Shown: positions 44,887 through 56,641 of the stretch, one piece after another
Numbering within the stretch: the first letter of the stretch is position 1
Layout of the letters: each line of letters opens with the position of its first letter
Assembly (NCBI GenBank): GCA_037178625.1
Contig: CM074129.1
Location: 310,001-374,000 of the forward strand
Direction: 5' to 3'
Length of the DNA: 64,000 bases
DNA from: Skeletonema tropicum
Taxonomy: Eukaryota; Bacillariophyta; Thalassiosirophyceae; Thalassiosirales; Thalassiosiraceae
The notes under the pieces: generated by a model
What the model was told of the DNA's origin: nothing
The model's input: the letters and a program-made list of their open reading frames with translations, nothing else
Databases searched by the model: none
Program-made: the position numbers and the translations under genes

Positions 44887-45827
44887 TACACCGCTCGCCC
44901 CACAACACGCGTAAAACGTGGAGGGGCGTCCTGCATCTCTGCCGTGGCTTGTGAGGCCAGAGCGAAGTCGTTCATACGAGCACTATCATCCAACTTTTCT
45001 TGGTAAGAATCACCTAAACTACATTGAAGAAAGCTTTTGGTGTTGCTTCTCCTAATACTGTAATACCTGCTACTCAGACAATGTCTCGAAATCTGCAGCG
45101 TAACACCTGTATCTGGCACAGAAAAAGTTGTTTCCCCATCGTCGAGGAAGTTGTTAATGACACTGTTGTTGTTTGTGCTGATGACATTATTGTTGTTCAT
45201 GCTAATACGGAAACAATTGTCGATTAAGGTGGCACGACCAATGAGATTGTCGATCTCTAAACTGCTGTGCCGTTTGTGGCTGCTGGGTTTTTTTATTACC
45301 CGCCAGAAGGTAATCTGCACAATCCTCGCTGCTTTTCCCAATCCACCCCTGGCAGGGGGTGGCCACGGCGGCTTCGGGGGGGGTTCTGGTAATAAACCTG
45401 CTATTTTCCTAATCTGGTCCACTGCCGTAACTGGTGCTCCCTCTCCATGATGCTGGTAATCCCATCTCCGGTGGGATGTTCCCTCCCATTTCTTATCCAT
45501 CATATCCATATCCTCCATCGGTGCCCATCCAACTAATGTCTTCTTTACGAAAATTACCTGCCAAATTCCCTGCCTTCTATCCGTTCCATGCATGGTCGTC
45601 TCTCCATGATATCGTCTCCTGTGTCTCTGCCCGACGACGTGTAACATCAACGCCGTGACCAATTTTCCATCGATTCTCTTTATCTCCTCTAGTAACAAAC
45701 GAATTCTGATACTGTTTTTCAACCATGTAGCTCTCATCGTTGTCGTGTCCCCTGTATGTTTTAAAGAATTATTTCTAATTTCTCCTAGTAATGCTAAGGT
45801 GTGTTCGGTGGCTGTTCCGGCCGCCAT
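44886..45827 (-). CDS. LINE ORF1 protein
   Basis: 313 aa, ATG at 45827 in a strong context (AACCATGGCGG). The middle has a Pro-rich PPPKPPWPPPARGG segment, then an Asn/Ser-rich NNNNVISTNNNSVINN stretch. There is no CCHC knuckle, RRM or coiled coil that I can recognise. Its stop codon overlaps the ORF2 start by one base (TAATG). By position it should be the RNA-binding structural protein of the LINE ribonucleoprotein, but the sequence alone does not show this. Confidence 0.75.
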   Translation of the reverse strand: MAAGTATEHTLALLGEIRNNSLKHTGDTTTMRATWLKNSIRIRLLLEEIKRIDGKLVTALMLHVVGQRHRRRYHGETTMHGTDRRQGIWQVIFVKKTLVGWAPMEDMDMMDKKWEGTSHRRWDYQHHGEGAPVTAVDQIRKIAGLLPEPPPKPPWPPPARGGLGKAARIVQITFWRVIKKPSSHKRHSSLEIDNLIGRATLIDNCFRISMNNNNVISTNNNSVINNFLDDGETTFSVPDTGVTLQISRHCLSSRYYSIRRSNTKSFLQCSLGDSYQEKLDDSARMNDFALASQATAEMQDAPPRFTRVVGRAV

Positions 45828-45925
45828 GGTTATTATCTATCTCTGTACGAGGTGTACTAGTTCCTACGTAGCAATTATTTTCCCATTTTTCAATATTTTT
45901 CGACAATTCAGCGCGGATTGTACCT

Positions 45926-45941
45926 CATCGAAGCACAGAAC
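45926..45941. repeat. 16-bp LINE target-site duplication (right copy)
   Basis: CATCGAAGCACAGAAC, matching 37305-37320 on the other side of the LINE and the empty site at 10207-10222. Confidence 0.97.
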
Positions 45942-46299
45942 AGCCTCCTCCTCACCTCACATCATCTCAGTACCTGCCCGAGACCAAAGTAGCTCTTTGC
46001 TGACGAGAGAGAGAGGATATGTGCTTCTCTGCTGGCATTTGCCAGTTCTCTTAATCACTGTAGATGATACAGGACAAGAGAGTTGCGTAGTAATAGCAGG
46101 TTGTGTTCTTCTACGGAGAAGACAGCACGTTGTCGACAAACGACGTCTTTATGTTTATTTTTGTTTCCTTTATTGTGAGAAGAACGATGGAATCGCTCCT
46201 AACGCAATCTCTATCTACATAGACCGTATGTTACCCCTAACATACCATAACTGTAAGAATCCGTAAATACACGAAATATCATTTCCTGTGCCTGTGTCA

Positions 46300-46308
46300 C
46301 TCCCCTAC
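46300..46308 (-). other. Copia polypurine tract, copy B
   Basis: GTAGGGGAG in minus orientation, directly before LTR start TGACAC. Confidence 0.8.
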
Positions 46309-49300
46309 GATTCGACAGTTTTCTTTTTCTTTTCTCTGATAATATCCATTGTGTCGCCTTTCCAAAATAAAAGTGGTCGCAATAGTGGCCATACGACTTG
46401 ATATCCCCAGTGCTTGCTCAATACATCGGATGGATTGTGCTCCCCATTGATATGCGCAAAACGAAGTTCTCCTGATGCAACGGCTTCCCTGACAAAGTGA
46501 TAGGACAACATGAGGTGGCGCTTGTGTAACTGCTGATGAGGCAATGTGGCCGAGCTCACAACTGACTTGTTGTCTCCCAGAAGAATAGGAGGACCGACTA
46601 GTGGAACACCTAACTGAAGCAAGGTTAATTTGTTGGCCCTGATTTGTTCGATGGCAGTTCTTGCCGCAGAATTCTCAGATCCAAAAGTTGCAGTTTCAAC
46701 AGTACCTTGTTTCTTGGAGAACCAATCTACAGGAGTCTTGTTGAAGAAATGAAGTACACCAGTAACAGACTTGCCAGATATAACATCATGTCCCAGATTG
46801 GCATCGACGAAGGTAGTCATGAGAAGTGCCATGCCTCTAGCTGGTGGTAGGTTGGTTGGTAGTTCCTCAGCAGCACCTGCATATGGTGTGTTGGACCAAT
46901 CAAACTCAGGGAAGATGAAGTCAGAAACGTCGGGCATGTCAGTTCGATACCTGATGACGGCATGTTTCATCTTGATAAGATAGGCATAGATCCTCTTGAT
47001 TCTATCCAAATGACCGCGTCTTGGTTGAGCTCGAAAACTAGAAAGCGTCATGATGTGAACAGCAACGTCAAAACGACCGATAGAGACTACCCATTGAGCG
47101 GAGCCAATCATGGACTGATAGATCCTCGTCTCATTTTCATCCAGGAAATCTGAATCGTCGAGTTCAGGATGATCTCCCTTCTCCAGCGGTGATGATACCT
47201 TACGCGGCGGCTTCTCCCCAAAGAAACGCTCATATGACTCTGACATCTTCTCGATGTATTTCTTGGGAGCTTGACACAGAACACCATCTTCATCACGGAA
47301 GTAGTCACATCCAAGCAGGAATTTGAGAGGCTCGGTTCCTTTCAATTTGAACTTGTACTTCTTTTCTAGCGTTTCCGTAATCTTCATCGCGTCCCTGGAT
47401 GCGATAGTCAAGTCATCCACGTAAGTCGCAATGTACTCGTAATACGAACCATCATTGGTGGGAACTGGGTACTTGGAGGTAGTTGAAGGTCTTGTGGAGC
47501 TAGCGGAAGAACCATTGCCACCTTCATCCTTGTTGTCACTGGGCCAAATAATAGAACCATCCTTGCGATGCGCTCGCATCCAAATCTCAGGCTCTGCGGG
47601 ACACTGAACGAAACCCATCTCTCTCAGGACGTCAGCAAAACGTTCATACCAGCGTAAACCTGAACTCTTGAGTCCGTAGAGTGCCTTAACAATAACAAGG
47701 ATATGCCCCTCAAGATTCTGGAATTCGGGACCGGCAATAACATAGACCTTCTCCTTGGTGTATGCTTCGAGATACGCATTTCCCACATCCGTCTGATAGA
47801 CTTGTAGCCCATTTAGCTCTGCAAGAAAGATGACGAAACGAATCCCACGGAGAGAAACAACACCAGAGTAGACACTTTCAACGGGTGCATCGGTGAGATG
47901 GCCTCCAGCAACAACTCGGGACTTGTATCGACCGTCATGCTTCACCGCATACACAAAATGAAGAGTGATTCTCTTGTATCCTTCAGGAGGTCTACCCTTC
48001 GATCTATGGCCATAGTCCTTGAACGTCTTGTACTGGAACAGCTGCTCCTTCTCCAATTCTTCACTCTTAAGCCACTTGTTGTTCTTGTTGATCCTATCCA
48101 ACTCCATAGCTTCATCGTGATTGCGGGGAACTCGATGCCCGTACATGTAGACAGGAGCTGACTTGTAGGAGAGTCGCTTTGCGGCATTGATCATACGAAT
48201 TAGTTTCTTCGCATTCTTGGCAGCGTTGCGCAGTTTCAAGCTTGGCCATATTTCATCCCACTCCTCAACAAGGTTGTTGTCTCTGGCGTACTCAGCAACA
48301 ATCCATCTGTCCTTGATTGCAATATTGTAGACAGGTTCCAACGTCACCTCCCCAGATTCCCACTCGATCAGAATCTTGGGCTTATCACTGCGCCTACGTG
48401 GCTTCGTATGCCCCTTGATCTGCCTAAATCTCCAAGTACCATCCTCATTCTGTACTTGCTCCTCAATGAGTCCCAGCATATCGTTGTAATCAACAATCTC
48501 ATCAAACTTTGCATCCCCAACACGGCATTTGAATTTGATCAGCTCAGGGTTGCTATCTCGTTGCCCCTCGAAATCCTCAAGAATACCGACTATTTCAGCT
48601 CTGAAACGTTGCCCATCGTCGCGAGTTTTCAAAAGGACAGTCCTCCCCACAAGTTCATCAGATTTCAGCTGGTTCAAGTTGGATGGCTTAGCTGATGGTT
48701 GGTTCTGATTGGGTTTCCCAGCGGTTGCTCCCCCATCTTCATCACTCTTCTTGCGATTACGGCTGCGGCTACGGCTGCGTGGAGTAGTATTGGAAGAAGT
48801 AGAGGTTGCTTCCTTGTCGGTGGACTGGACTCGCCTTCTTGGACTACGACGAAGTGGTGTTCCATCACGATTTGTGGCAGTTGTTGGAACTTCTGGACGA
48901 ACTGTTGCTGGCTCAGTTGCATCCTCGGGAGAAGGCACAAACTCCTCAATAGTTGGGAAGGCATCATGCCATTGCTGATGAGTATCTCGCTGATCTGGAT
49001 TGTCATGAGGTGGGATAGGTGATTTCTTGATATCATTCTCGTTCTCCGCTCGAATGCTCGACCGATAAAGGATGGAATGGGTCTCGGGGTTGTATACCAT
49101 GAACGTCATGCTGTGACCAACGGTCTCAGAGTATCCCAAGAAATGGCAAAGGATCTCGTTAGATTCCGAAGGAAAACCAGTTCCCATGTCTCTGTAGTTC
49201 TTGATATACACCACCTGCCAGAAACGAAAGCAAAGAAGCATGCTAATGTCAGGCGTTTGCCCAGTCAAGGCTTCATGAGGAGTCCTCCAACCCAAGTTTT

Positions 49301-51414
49301 CCCTCGCCGTGCGATTGTGGATGAACATAGCATACTTGATGATGAAAAAGATGGATTCTGGAGGAGCGCCGGAGGTATTCAGGACCCAATTGCAATACTT
49401 CTTAAGTTCTTGGATGTACCGCTCTGCAATATTTTGATTTTGATGATGCGGTTCGGACTGCCAGTCTTTAATCTGGAAGGCACGAAGAAGTTCCCTGACC
49501 CTTGCACTAATTTCAGCCTTAGCCCTGTCAGAGATGAGCAGATCCATTGCTCCACGGTACCGAATTTCATCCTCAAGGCTCCCAGCAAATTGACCATCCG
49601 CAAGCATCCCATGAGCAGACATGTAGTAGCTACGTCGACCTATATAGAATTGACAGCAGCGATACCCTCCCCATGCTTCAATATCAAAGAAGACCGTGTC
49701 TGTACCGACAGCCTCGTGGCGGCGAAAGATGTTGCAAGCAGGAAAATGAGCCTTGCGCATGTCATAAAGACGACTAGCTTGCGGGATGGAATTATACCAC
49801 TGGGTAGTAGACCGCATTGTGTGCACAACAACCTCACGGGGTGCATTGAGGAAGAATGGACGAAGAGCATCATAATCACGAGCGTGCGCACGAGTCTCAT
49901 GTACACCAACCACCTGCCCAGTAAGAAGCTCCCCATATTTCTCGACATCACGTAGGAGTCCAGGAATCATAGATGGAAATCCAAAATGTTCGTTGACGTT
50001 GACTGAGGGAATAATATCTTCCTCGACGGAGATGAGATCAGAGGCAGATGGAGCTTCATAGAAGGGGAATGGAGGTTCTGGATCGGAGTGATGGGAGGAT
50101 GCGGTGACATTCGCATCGCGGTGAAGAAACTCGCCAACAGCATTGAAGTTCTCAGCGTTGGGAAGAGGCTCGTTAGGTTGACGCTCATACCAAGTAGGAT
50201 CGTCAGAGATGACAGAGTCGTGAATTGTAGGTCTCCAAGCCGTGTCAGCAGTCATGACAACTTGTGGCAAATGCTCGAGTTCATCGTTGGTGAATGGACG
50301 GATGTTGAGATAGGCAAGGCCATCTTGAATATCCAAAGGAATGCGGTAACCGTCCTCAGTCTCAATGCACTGTCCACCACCAAAAGCAATAGATCTATCA
50401 TCGACTGTATTCCCATAAGCTTCAAGTTGGATGCTCGAGTGAATACTGCGTCCTCTCCCCAATAGAGCGTACCGATGAAAGACCGCAATAACAGGACCTC
50501 GCTGAGTCAAAACAACACCATCGCAAGTGCCAATCGGCGTCTTAGCCAAGGTATGGTTGTCGAGGCCGGAAAGATCAACGTGGAGATTGGGAATCACGTT
50601 GATAACGCGAAGACTATCACCTTGGACACCTCCATTAGCGCCTCTGTCCGCAAGATCACCCTTCCTAGTGCGATGCTTACTCCTTGACACACGGTAAGTG
50701 GCATTGTCATCACCTGCATCTGGCTCACGGGAGTCATCATCAGTGGACGTGTCATCAGAGAGGGCCTCACAACTATCTTCATCATGAGAAACCTCAGTGG
50801 AATGAACATGGTAGCGAATAGCCTCCCCATCTGCAGACATCTCGGAAACACCGTCGCCATCAGTAGGACTAGTCTCGTGAGTGTTTTGCCAATTATCAAG
50901 AACTTTGGAGCCAGTACATGCAATATTGTAGGGAACGGGAGACGAATCCTGGACTGACGGTATAAGTAGACTGACAACTTCACTATTGGCAGACATGACA
51001 TCATGATAATTGATATCAACCTTAGAAGTAGTATTGGACTGCGAGGCAGTATCGACGTTGGTAGCATCTCCCAATGACGATGATGGCATCTTAGCATCGC
51101 TACCAACAGTATCACCAGACTGCTTACTGGCTCTAGCATCATTCCCTACATCATCAGCGTACCCATTGGCAAATGAAACACTAGACTTGGTATTTCTGGA
51201 AGGTTGCGACAAGAATCGCGGCATAGAAAATGGAGGCTCTTCACTAGTTTGATTGACCTCACGATTGGCTGCATCCAATTTATTGATGAAGTAGGTACCC
51301 TGCGGATCCATCTCGTCCTCATTGATGGTAGTAACCGTGTTCACATTGTACATAGTCTCATACAACTCATGAAGATTCGCCTGTACTACGGGATCATTCT
51401 CAGGGACGGATGCC
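46305..51414 (-). CDS. Copia polyprotein, protease to RNase H part
   Basis: The frame is open from the Gypsy junction at 51414 to the stop at 46305; it has 1686 codons from the first internal ATG at 51365. Order: an acidic spacer with a segment typical of diatom Copia proteins (HVDLSGLDNHTLAKTPIGTC, IHSSIQLEAYGN), integrase with D (FFDIEAWGG ~558), D (ISDRAKAE ~611) and E (NQNIAERYIQELKK ~645), a linker with an RSRSRSRNRKK patch, RT with DVGNAYLEAYTKEKVYV and YVDD at ~1314, and RNase H (TFVDANLGHD ~1518). No stop codons, so it was recently coding. It is now separated from gag by the Gypsy insertion. A canonical DSGA protease motif was not found. Confidence 0.92.
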
Positions 51415-51753
51415 TGTAATAGTCAAGTAGCATACTACCTTTAGGTACGTATGTATCTGTGACCATACGGATACGTGCTCGCTAAGCTATCGCTTATCGA
51501 GATCTCTCTGCCTGACGCATGCCGCTCTGGATTCTGACTACGTGGAAGTAGTCAGCCTCGTGAATCGTTACTAAGGTTCTACGTCTTGGAATTAGTACGA
51601 TTCTGTCCTGTAGCTCTGAGTCACTCATCTTCCATGAGCAAGCTCAACCGCTAGCAGCAGCTCTCTCCTTCGAAGAGCACACAACTACTCCAAATACGTA
51701 AATTAATACTGTATTCATCGTCGTTGTCATTACACATCTATTAGCCTGTGTCA
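51415..51753 (+). repeat. Gypsy 5' LTR
   Basis: 339 bp, TG...CA termini, identical by eye to 61603-61941. Followed by TTATTTTAAAATAAC, a palindrome; I do not recognise a tRNA primer-binding site. Confidence 0.95.
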
Positions 51754-51867
51754 TTATTTTAAAATAACAAGTGCTCTCGTCGACAAGCACCGCAGAAAGC
51801 TACCAGATACCTCGAAACGAGAAGAATTTTCCATCCTGGTGAAATATCAGAAGGACTGATCATTATC

Positions 51868-53520
51868 ATGTCGCAAAATGAATTAGCTTCGATTTACTTG
51901 GCCTACAACACTCTCACCGAGGACAAACGGCCAAAAGAATCTCAGGTAACTCGTGGATACATCGAGGATAAAGACAAAGTCGTCTTTCCCATCTTTCCAG
52001 TTGCCAAGATTGCCAATGGTCGGAAATGGACTATCGATGGCGGATCAACTAATCATGCCAAGACTACGGTAACGTACTATTCCCTTCCACATAATGTTGG
52101 ACAACACACCTACATGGTACTCAAACTCATCGAATATGAAAGTCTAATCTTCGAGCTTGGTTGGGACGACCACGAGAAGAAGCTCATGACTCAACTCATC
52201 TTCAATCAACAAAAAGCGTCCGAGCTAGAAGCCGACATCGCAAACAAATTCAACGGTATCACCGGTGATCCTCTCGCTAAGAAGGACATCGACGAATTGA
52301 AAAAGACACTATCGCAGCATAAAAAGCAAATCACCCATCATGTGAACTCTCTGAACGATAATGCAGATCGTGCAGGAGGTATGCTTGGAAAGCTCATGGG
52401 TCATTTCGATAAGAAATTCGCTGTCATCATGGACAACTACTTCAATCAGGGTACGCCGTACCAAGTGACGAAGTGGAGGGCAGTCAACCATGCATTTTGC
52501 AAGGACGCCATGGACTCTTCCAAAATAATGATCCCTCTGATGTCTTACACAGGGACGGTCTTCGATGACAAAGACGAAACATCAGACTACTTGATGTGTC
52601 GTAAAGCGATGCTCTGCACTCAAACAGAAACAGGGCCTCGTTTGAAAACTCTTAAGGATATTCTCAAGTGCGCTAATTTATTGTTAGTCGAGCAACATGG
52701 TTACGGCCTCGCGGAAGCAACCAGAAGCTACTTGGAATCCAACATTAAATTCCATCGCGCATTCACATGCAAGCAGTGGGTAGGGATGATCACAGCAATC
52801 AATCAATATCTACGTCTCCTTACCACCTACAAAGATGATGAACAGTACGCGGACAACGCTAGTATTCCACGTGCCAACGTTCCCTACAACGAAGTGGAGC
52901 TGTGCAAGATTGTCTTGGCCAGCATGCCCAGAGAGGTTAGGGATTCTCTTCGAGTGACGTCTCCAACTCGTCTACTTGAAACAGAGCTGGAGCCTTTGGT
53001 CGCTCGCATTGACGCCATCTTGGTTCAGCAGAAGACCCAACGCGCTTCAAATGAAAAGGATAAGTCTACCAAGAACGGAGCTTCCAACCCCAACCCTAGA
53101 AACCAGAAGAAGAATGGTGGAGGTGGCGGTGGAGGTGGTGGTGGTGGCAATCCAAGTACTAAACCTACGCCTGAAAATCCCAAAGACGGTGGGTGTGGCA
53201 ACTGTCAGAAGAATGGAGTCAAAGCTTGGTTTACCCATCCCACGATTCAATGCCGCAACTACGAAGTCAATGGTCAAAAGAAGAGGCGTGATGGTGAAAA
53301 CCGTCAACTACGCGATCACGAAAAAGAAGAAGGATCTGTGAAGGACCTCATCAAAAGCGAAATTGCAGCCGCACTCAGAGACATGCGTTCTGGTGGTGGT
53401 GGTCGTGATCATTACAGGCATGACCGACGTGAGCGCTCTCGTTCTCGCTCTAGGTCTCGCTCTCGTAGTCCTGAATACCATCGACGCAGCCGTAGCTATC
53501 GCCGTCGAGATGACTATTGA
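51868..53520 (+). CDS. Gypsy Gag
   Basis: 550 aa. The capsid-like helical part covers about 1-390. A poly-Gly run (~419-430) leads to a zinc-knuckle-like CGNCQKNGVKAWFTHPTIQC (~445-464; a widened CCHC with CxxC...H...C). The C-terminus is an SR-type RERSRSRSRSRSRSPEYHRRS tail that could bind RNA or nuclear factors. It ends at a TGA, after which the same frame continues for seven codons to the ATG of pol at 53542, so pol may be made by read-through or reinitiation. Confidence 0.9.
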   Translation: MSQNELASIYLAYNTLTEDKRPKESQVTRGYIEDKDKVVFPIFPVAKIANGRKWTIDGGSTNHAKTTVTYYSLPHNVGQHTYMVLKLIEYESLIFELGWDDHEKKLMTQLIFNQQKASELEADIANKFNGITGDPLAKKDIDELKKTLSQHKKQITHHVNSLNDNADRAGGMLGKLMGHFDKKFAVIMDNYFNQGTPYQVTKWRAVNHAFCKDAMDSSKIMIPLMSYTGTVFDDKDETSDYLMCRKAMLCTQTETGPRLKTLKDILKCANLLLVEQHGYGLAEATRSYLESNIKFHRAFTCKQWVGMITAINQYLRLLTTYKDDEQYADNASIPRANVPYNEVELCKIVLASMPREVRDSLRVTSPTRLLETELEPLVARIDAILVQQKTQRASNEKDKSTKNGASNPNPRNQKKNGGGGGGGGGGGNPSTKPTPENPKDGGCGNCQKNGVKAWFTHPTIQCRNYEVNGQKKRRDGENRQLRDHEKEEGSVKDLIKSEIAAALRDMRSGGGGRDHYRHDRRERSRSRSRSRSRSPEYHRRSRSYRRRDDY

Positions 53521-53541
53521 ATCATTGGGTCCGACACTCGA

Positions 53542-56113
53542 ATGGAAAATAGTAACTTAAAAGTAAATAATGAATCTGATTCTTATGAACGTTCAGTTAA
53601 ACGAAGGAAACCTAATACTATCGATTTCGATTTGTATAACCTTGACCATTCGCCGATGAAAGGTGTCATACCCGATTGGAGCGGTGTAAAAGACATGCAC
53701 GCATCGCTTCGTCAAAAAGTAATCAGGGGAAATGGACTTAAGACTGTTGTTGTCGCAGCGTCCCTGACCAAGAAGGGAAACCGTAACTCACGCCCCTTGG
53801 TTTTATTACTTGACTCCGGTGCAGATGATGACATCATCTTTCTGCCCGATGAAGAAGTAAAGGCTTTTGACCCTATACCTCTAGCTCATCCAAACGTGTG
53901 GACTACGTCCAATGGCCAGTTCAACACAGGTGAAGTCGCAGAACTATCTTTCTTGCTTCCGGAGTATTCTCAAAGTAAGATTATGTCTTGTACTGCTGAC
54001 ATCAGACGCATCCACAACAGGAGGAGCGTTCAATACGACGCCATTATTGGTGTTAAAACCCTTCATGCTTGGGGAGTTACTATGCATTTCAAAGAGAAAG
54101 TCCTTGAAATTGATGGCATCTCCCGTCCTATGAAAAACAAGGACGAATTCAAAGATGAAAATGTCTTGATGAACATCTATAATGAAGCCCTAGAGCCTCA
54201 GTCAACTAAAGAGGAGACTGACAGAGTCGTCAAGATTTTGGATGCCAAGTATGAAGCTGCCGATCTCGAAAAGATCGTCGATGAAAATTGCTCTCATCTC
54301 TCCAGAATGCAGAGACTTCAACTACTCAACTTACTCAAGAAACATGAGAAGATGTTTAGCGGATCTCTCGGTGAATGGAAAGGTGAGGAAGTCCATTTTG
54401 AGCTTAAGCCAGATGTGAAACCGTTCCGTGGTAGACCGTTTGATGTCCCACAGATACACAAAGCAACAATTATGAAAGAACTTCAACGCTTAATTGATAT
54501 AGGAGTTCTGGAGCAGGTGCAACAAGCAGACTAGCTCAGTCCATCTTTTATTATTCCTAAGTCAGACGGCACAGTCCGCTTCCTCTCCGACTTCCGCCAG
54601 CTTAACAAAGCGCTAGTGCGACGCCCCTTCCCGCTTCCTAAGGTATCGGGTATGTTGCAACAAATGGAAGGCTTTACTTTTGCCTCAGCGATTGATCTCA
54701 ATATGGGATATTACCATTTGAAGCTTGATCTCGAGACGATGAAGATTTGCGCCATTGTATTTCCTTGGGGAATTTACAGGTACAAAAGACTTCCAATGGG
54801 AGTTGCTTGTAGCCCGGACATCTTCCAAAGTAAAATGAGTTCACTCTTTGCTGAGTTGGACTACGTGCAGGCTTACATTGATGATTTGCTCTGCCTATCC
54901 AAAGGAACCTTTGAAGACCACCTGGAGAAACTCGACGTGGTATTACAAAAGTTAAGCGACGCTGGTCTGCAAGTCAACGCAGCCAAAAGTAAATTCGCAG
55001 CCGTAGAGATTGATTACCTTGGGTATCATCTCACCAAACAAGGAATTGCACCACAACATTCCAAAGTCGCCGCTATCCTTGCTCTCAAACCACCTCGTAA
55101 CGTGAAAGATCTTCGACGTTGCCTCGGTATTATTCAGTATTACCGTGACCTGTGGGTGTCAAGAACACAGCTCCTCGCTCCACTCACTGATCTAGTTGGA
55201 GAATGTGGAACCACTAAACGCTCTACCAAAAAGAAGCCGCCGTGGCGGTGGGAGCAGGTTCATCAGGATGCTTTTGATGAGATCAAGAAGGTAATCGCCC
55301 GAGATGTTATCCTGGCCTACCCGAACTTCGGTGAAGAGTTCACTATCTTTACTGATGCTTCAACTCGCCAGCTTGGGGGAGTGATTACGCAAAATAACCG
55401 TCCCATTGCCTTTTTCAGCCGGAAGTTAACTGCCGCGCAAATGAAGTACACTGTGACGGAACTTGAATTGCTTTCTATCGTCGAACTCTTGAAAGAATTC
55501 AAAGGTATGCTGCTTGGACAGAAGCTGGTGATTTATACAGATCATCAGAATCTCGTTCGAGATAGCTTAGGCAGCACCTCTGACAGAGTGCAGAGATGGA
55601 ATCTACTCCTCAATGAGTATGGAGCCGACATTAGGTACATCAAGGGTGTTGATAATACCGTTGCTGATGCCATTAGTCGATTAGATTATTGCCCAAAAAT
55701 CAACCCTCATCCAGAAGACGAACTCGACAGCAAAGGGAACTTCAGGTCAGAATATTCTCACCGCAAGTGGAATAAGCTGGTCTCTCTCTTCTCTCATTAT
55801 CAAAACGATGATGAGTGTGTTCTGGATAGAGAAGATGTGATAGAGCCAAAGGATTGCATGTCACATGTGTTTGCAAATTCAGCAGCCGATGACGAGGAAA
55901 TTTACCCAGTCACCGTCAAGGAGATAGCAGATGCCCAACGGGAAGATCCAAAGATGAAGCACATTTTCGAACGGCCTGGTGCCGACAGTCGTAATCAGAA
56001 GATGATCATAGACGACACTGTTGTCTTGGTTCGAAAGGACAGACCTTCGGCTCGTCCGAAGCTCATCATCCCTGAGAAGCTGCAATCTAAAGTTCTTATG
56101 TGGTATCACCACT
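53542..56113 (+). pseudogene. Gypsy Pol, protease-RT-RNase H part, with in-frame TAG and insertion
   Basis: The protease has LLLDSGADDDIIF (~90). The RT starts with KPFRGRPFDVPQIHK; then a TAG at 54532-54534 replaces what is usually Trp before SPSFIIPK. In the same frame follow VRFLSDFRQLNKAL, FASAIDLNMGYYHLKL, the catalytic YIDD (54877-54888), and RNase H with FTDASTRQLGG, TELELL and YTDHQNL. The frame is cut in the integrase zinc finger (WYHH) at 56113 by the nested LTR element. Apart from the TAG the reading frame is intact, so the stop is either a recent nonsense mutation or is suppressed. Confidence 0.9.
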
Positions 56114-56610
56114 TCTCAAGTTGAGTATTATCTGCTCAAAGCCTGAGAAATCTATATGCGTACATCGACGTTGACTTGCGGTACGAGTATCACTGATCTG
56201 AACGACGGGTGGCTCGGCGAAAGTGAAGGATGAAGGACGTATGAAGATTCTGGAACGTTGAGTTCAAATACCAAATTAAGCTGGATGTTGGAGCTATCTG
56301 CTCATCTATCCTACCCGACTATCGAAGTATTATTGGAAGAAGTCTCCGCCATGGTCGGCTTCGTCTACTACACGTTGTTTATTCTTTATTTCTATCTACA
56401 AAAGTGAGAGGTCGACGTATCATGGTAGTGCTTCAACCTGTGGTGAAATAAAATCTTATCCCGCCAAAACAAGCAGATGGCTACTTCCGAGCAGCTGGTT
56501 TCTCGTCGATGACGACATGAAATAACGTAAATCCCCATTCCCATAATTCCTAAATCCCGTATTCCCGATAATGATGATAAAAAGGCAGCGTTCCAAATCC
56601 TAAGTTGTCA
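56114..56610 (-). repeat. 3' LTR of the orphan-ORF element
   Basis: 497 bp, matches 59755-60251 with no difference that I see. Terminal bases form an imperfect inverted repeat (TGACAACTTAG and TCTCAAGTTGAG). Confidence 0.9.
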
Positions 56611-56620
56611 CTCCCCAACC
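56611..56620 (-). other. Polypurine tract of the orphan-ORF element
   Basis: GGTTGGGGAG in minus orientation directly before the LTR. It gives the direction of the element, the same as its ORF. Confidence 0.75.
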
Positions 56621-56641
56621 TGCATGATATCCATCATTTCT

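Larger units (their letters stand above)
37321..45925 (-). mobile_element. Full-length non-LTR retrotransposon with Ulp1-type protease
   Basis: 8605 bp, bounded by a perfect 16-bp target duplication (37305-37320 and 45926-45941) whose unduplicated form is at 10207-10222. Minus orientation: 98-bp 5' UTR, ORF1 (45827-44886), ORF2 (44886-37531), and 210-bp 3' UTR with a small hairpin (AGGAGC/GCTCCT at 37440-37456), ending TTTTGTATTTAT without a poly(A) run. Both ORFs are uninterrupted, so it is potentially active. The combination of APE, RT, RNase H, zinc motif and Ulp1-like protease in one ORF is uncommon. The clade was not assigned. Confidence 0.95.
37254..46299 (-). repeat. Copia 3' LTR, copy B, split by LINE
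   Basis: The LTR parts are 37254-37320 and 45942-46299; the 16-bp CATCGAAGCACAGAAC is present on both sides of the LINE. It starts TGACACAGG in minus orientation after GTAGGGGAG (46300-46308). Confidence 0.85.
27366..47127. repeat. Segmental duplication, copy B (interrupted by LINE insertion)
   Basis: Matches 1-11400 from at least 27693, with an earlier tandem unit from 27366, to 37320, and again from 45926 to 47127. The break is an 8605-bp LINE. Differences from copy A: no MITE, no SINE tail, three small in-frame insertions and many replacements in the secreted-protein gene, and one extra CCTGTG in the Copia LTR. Beyond 47127 the Copia element continues here, while copy A switches to LINE sequence. 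Confidence 0.95.

Noticed and set aside
44291..44914. Plus-strand 207-codon ORF opposite the LINE start
   Set aside because: Antisense shadow of ORF2, whose domains are clear.
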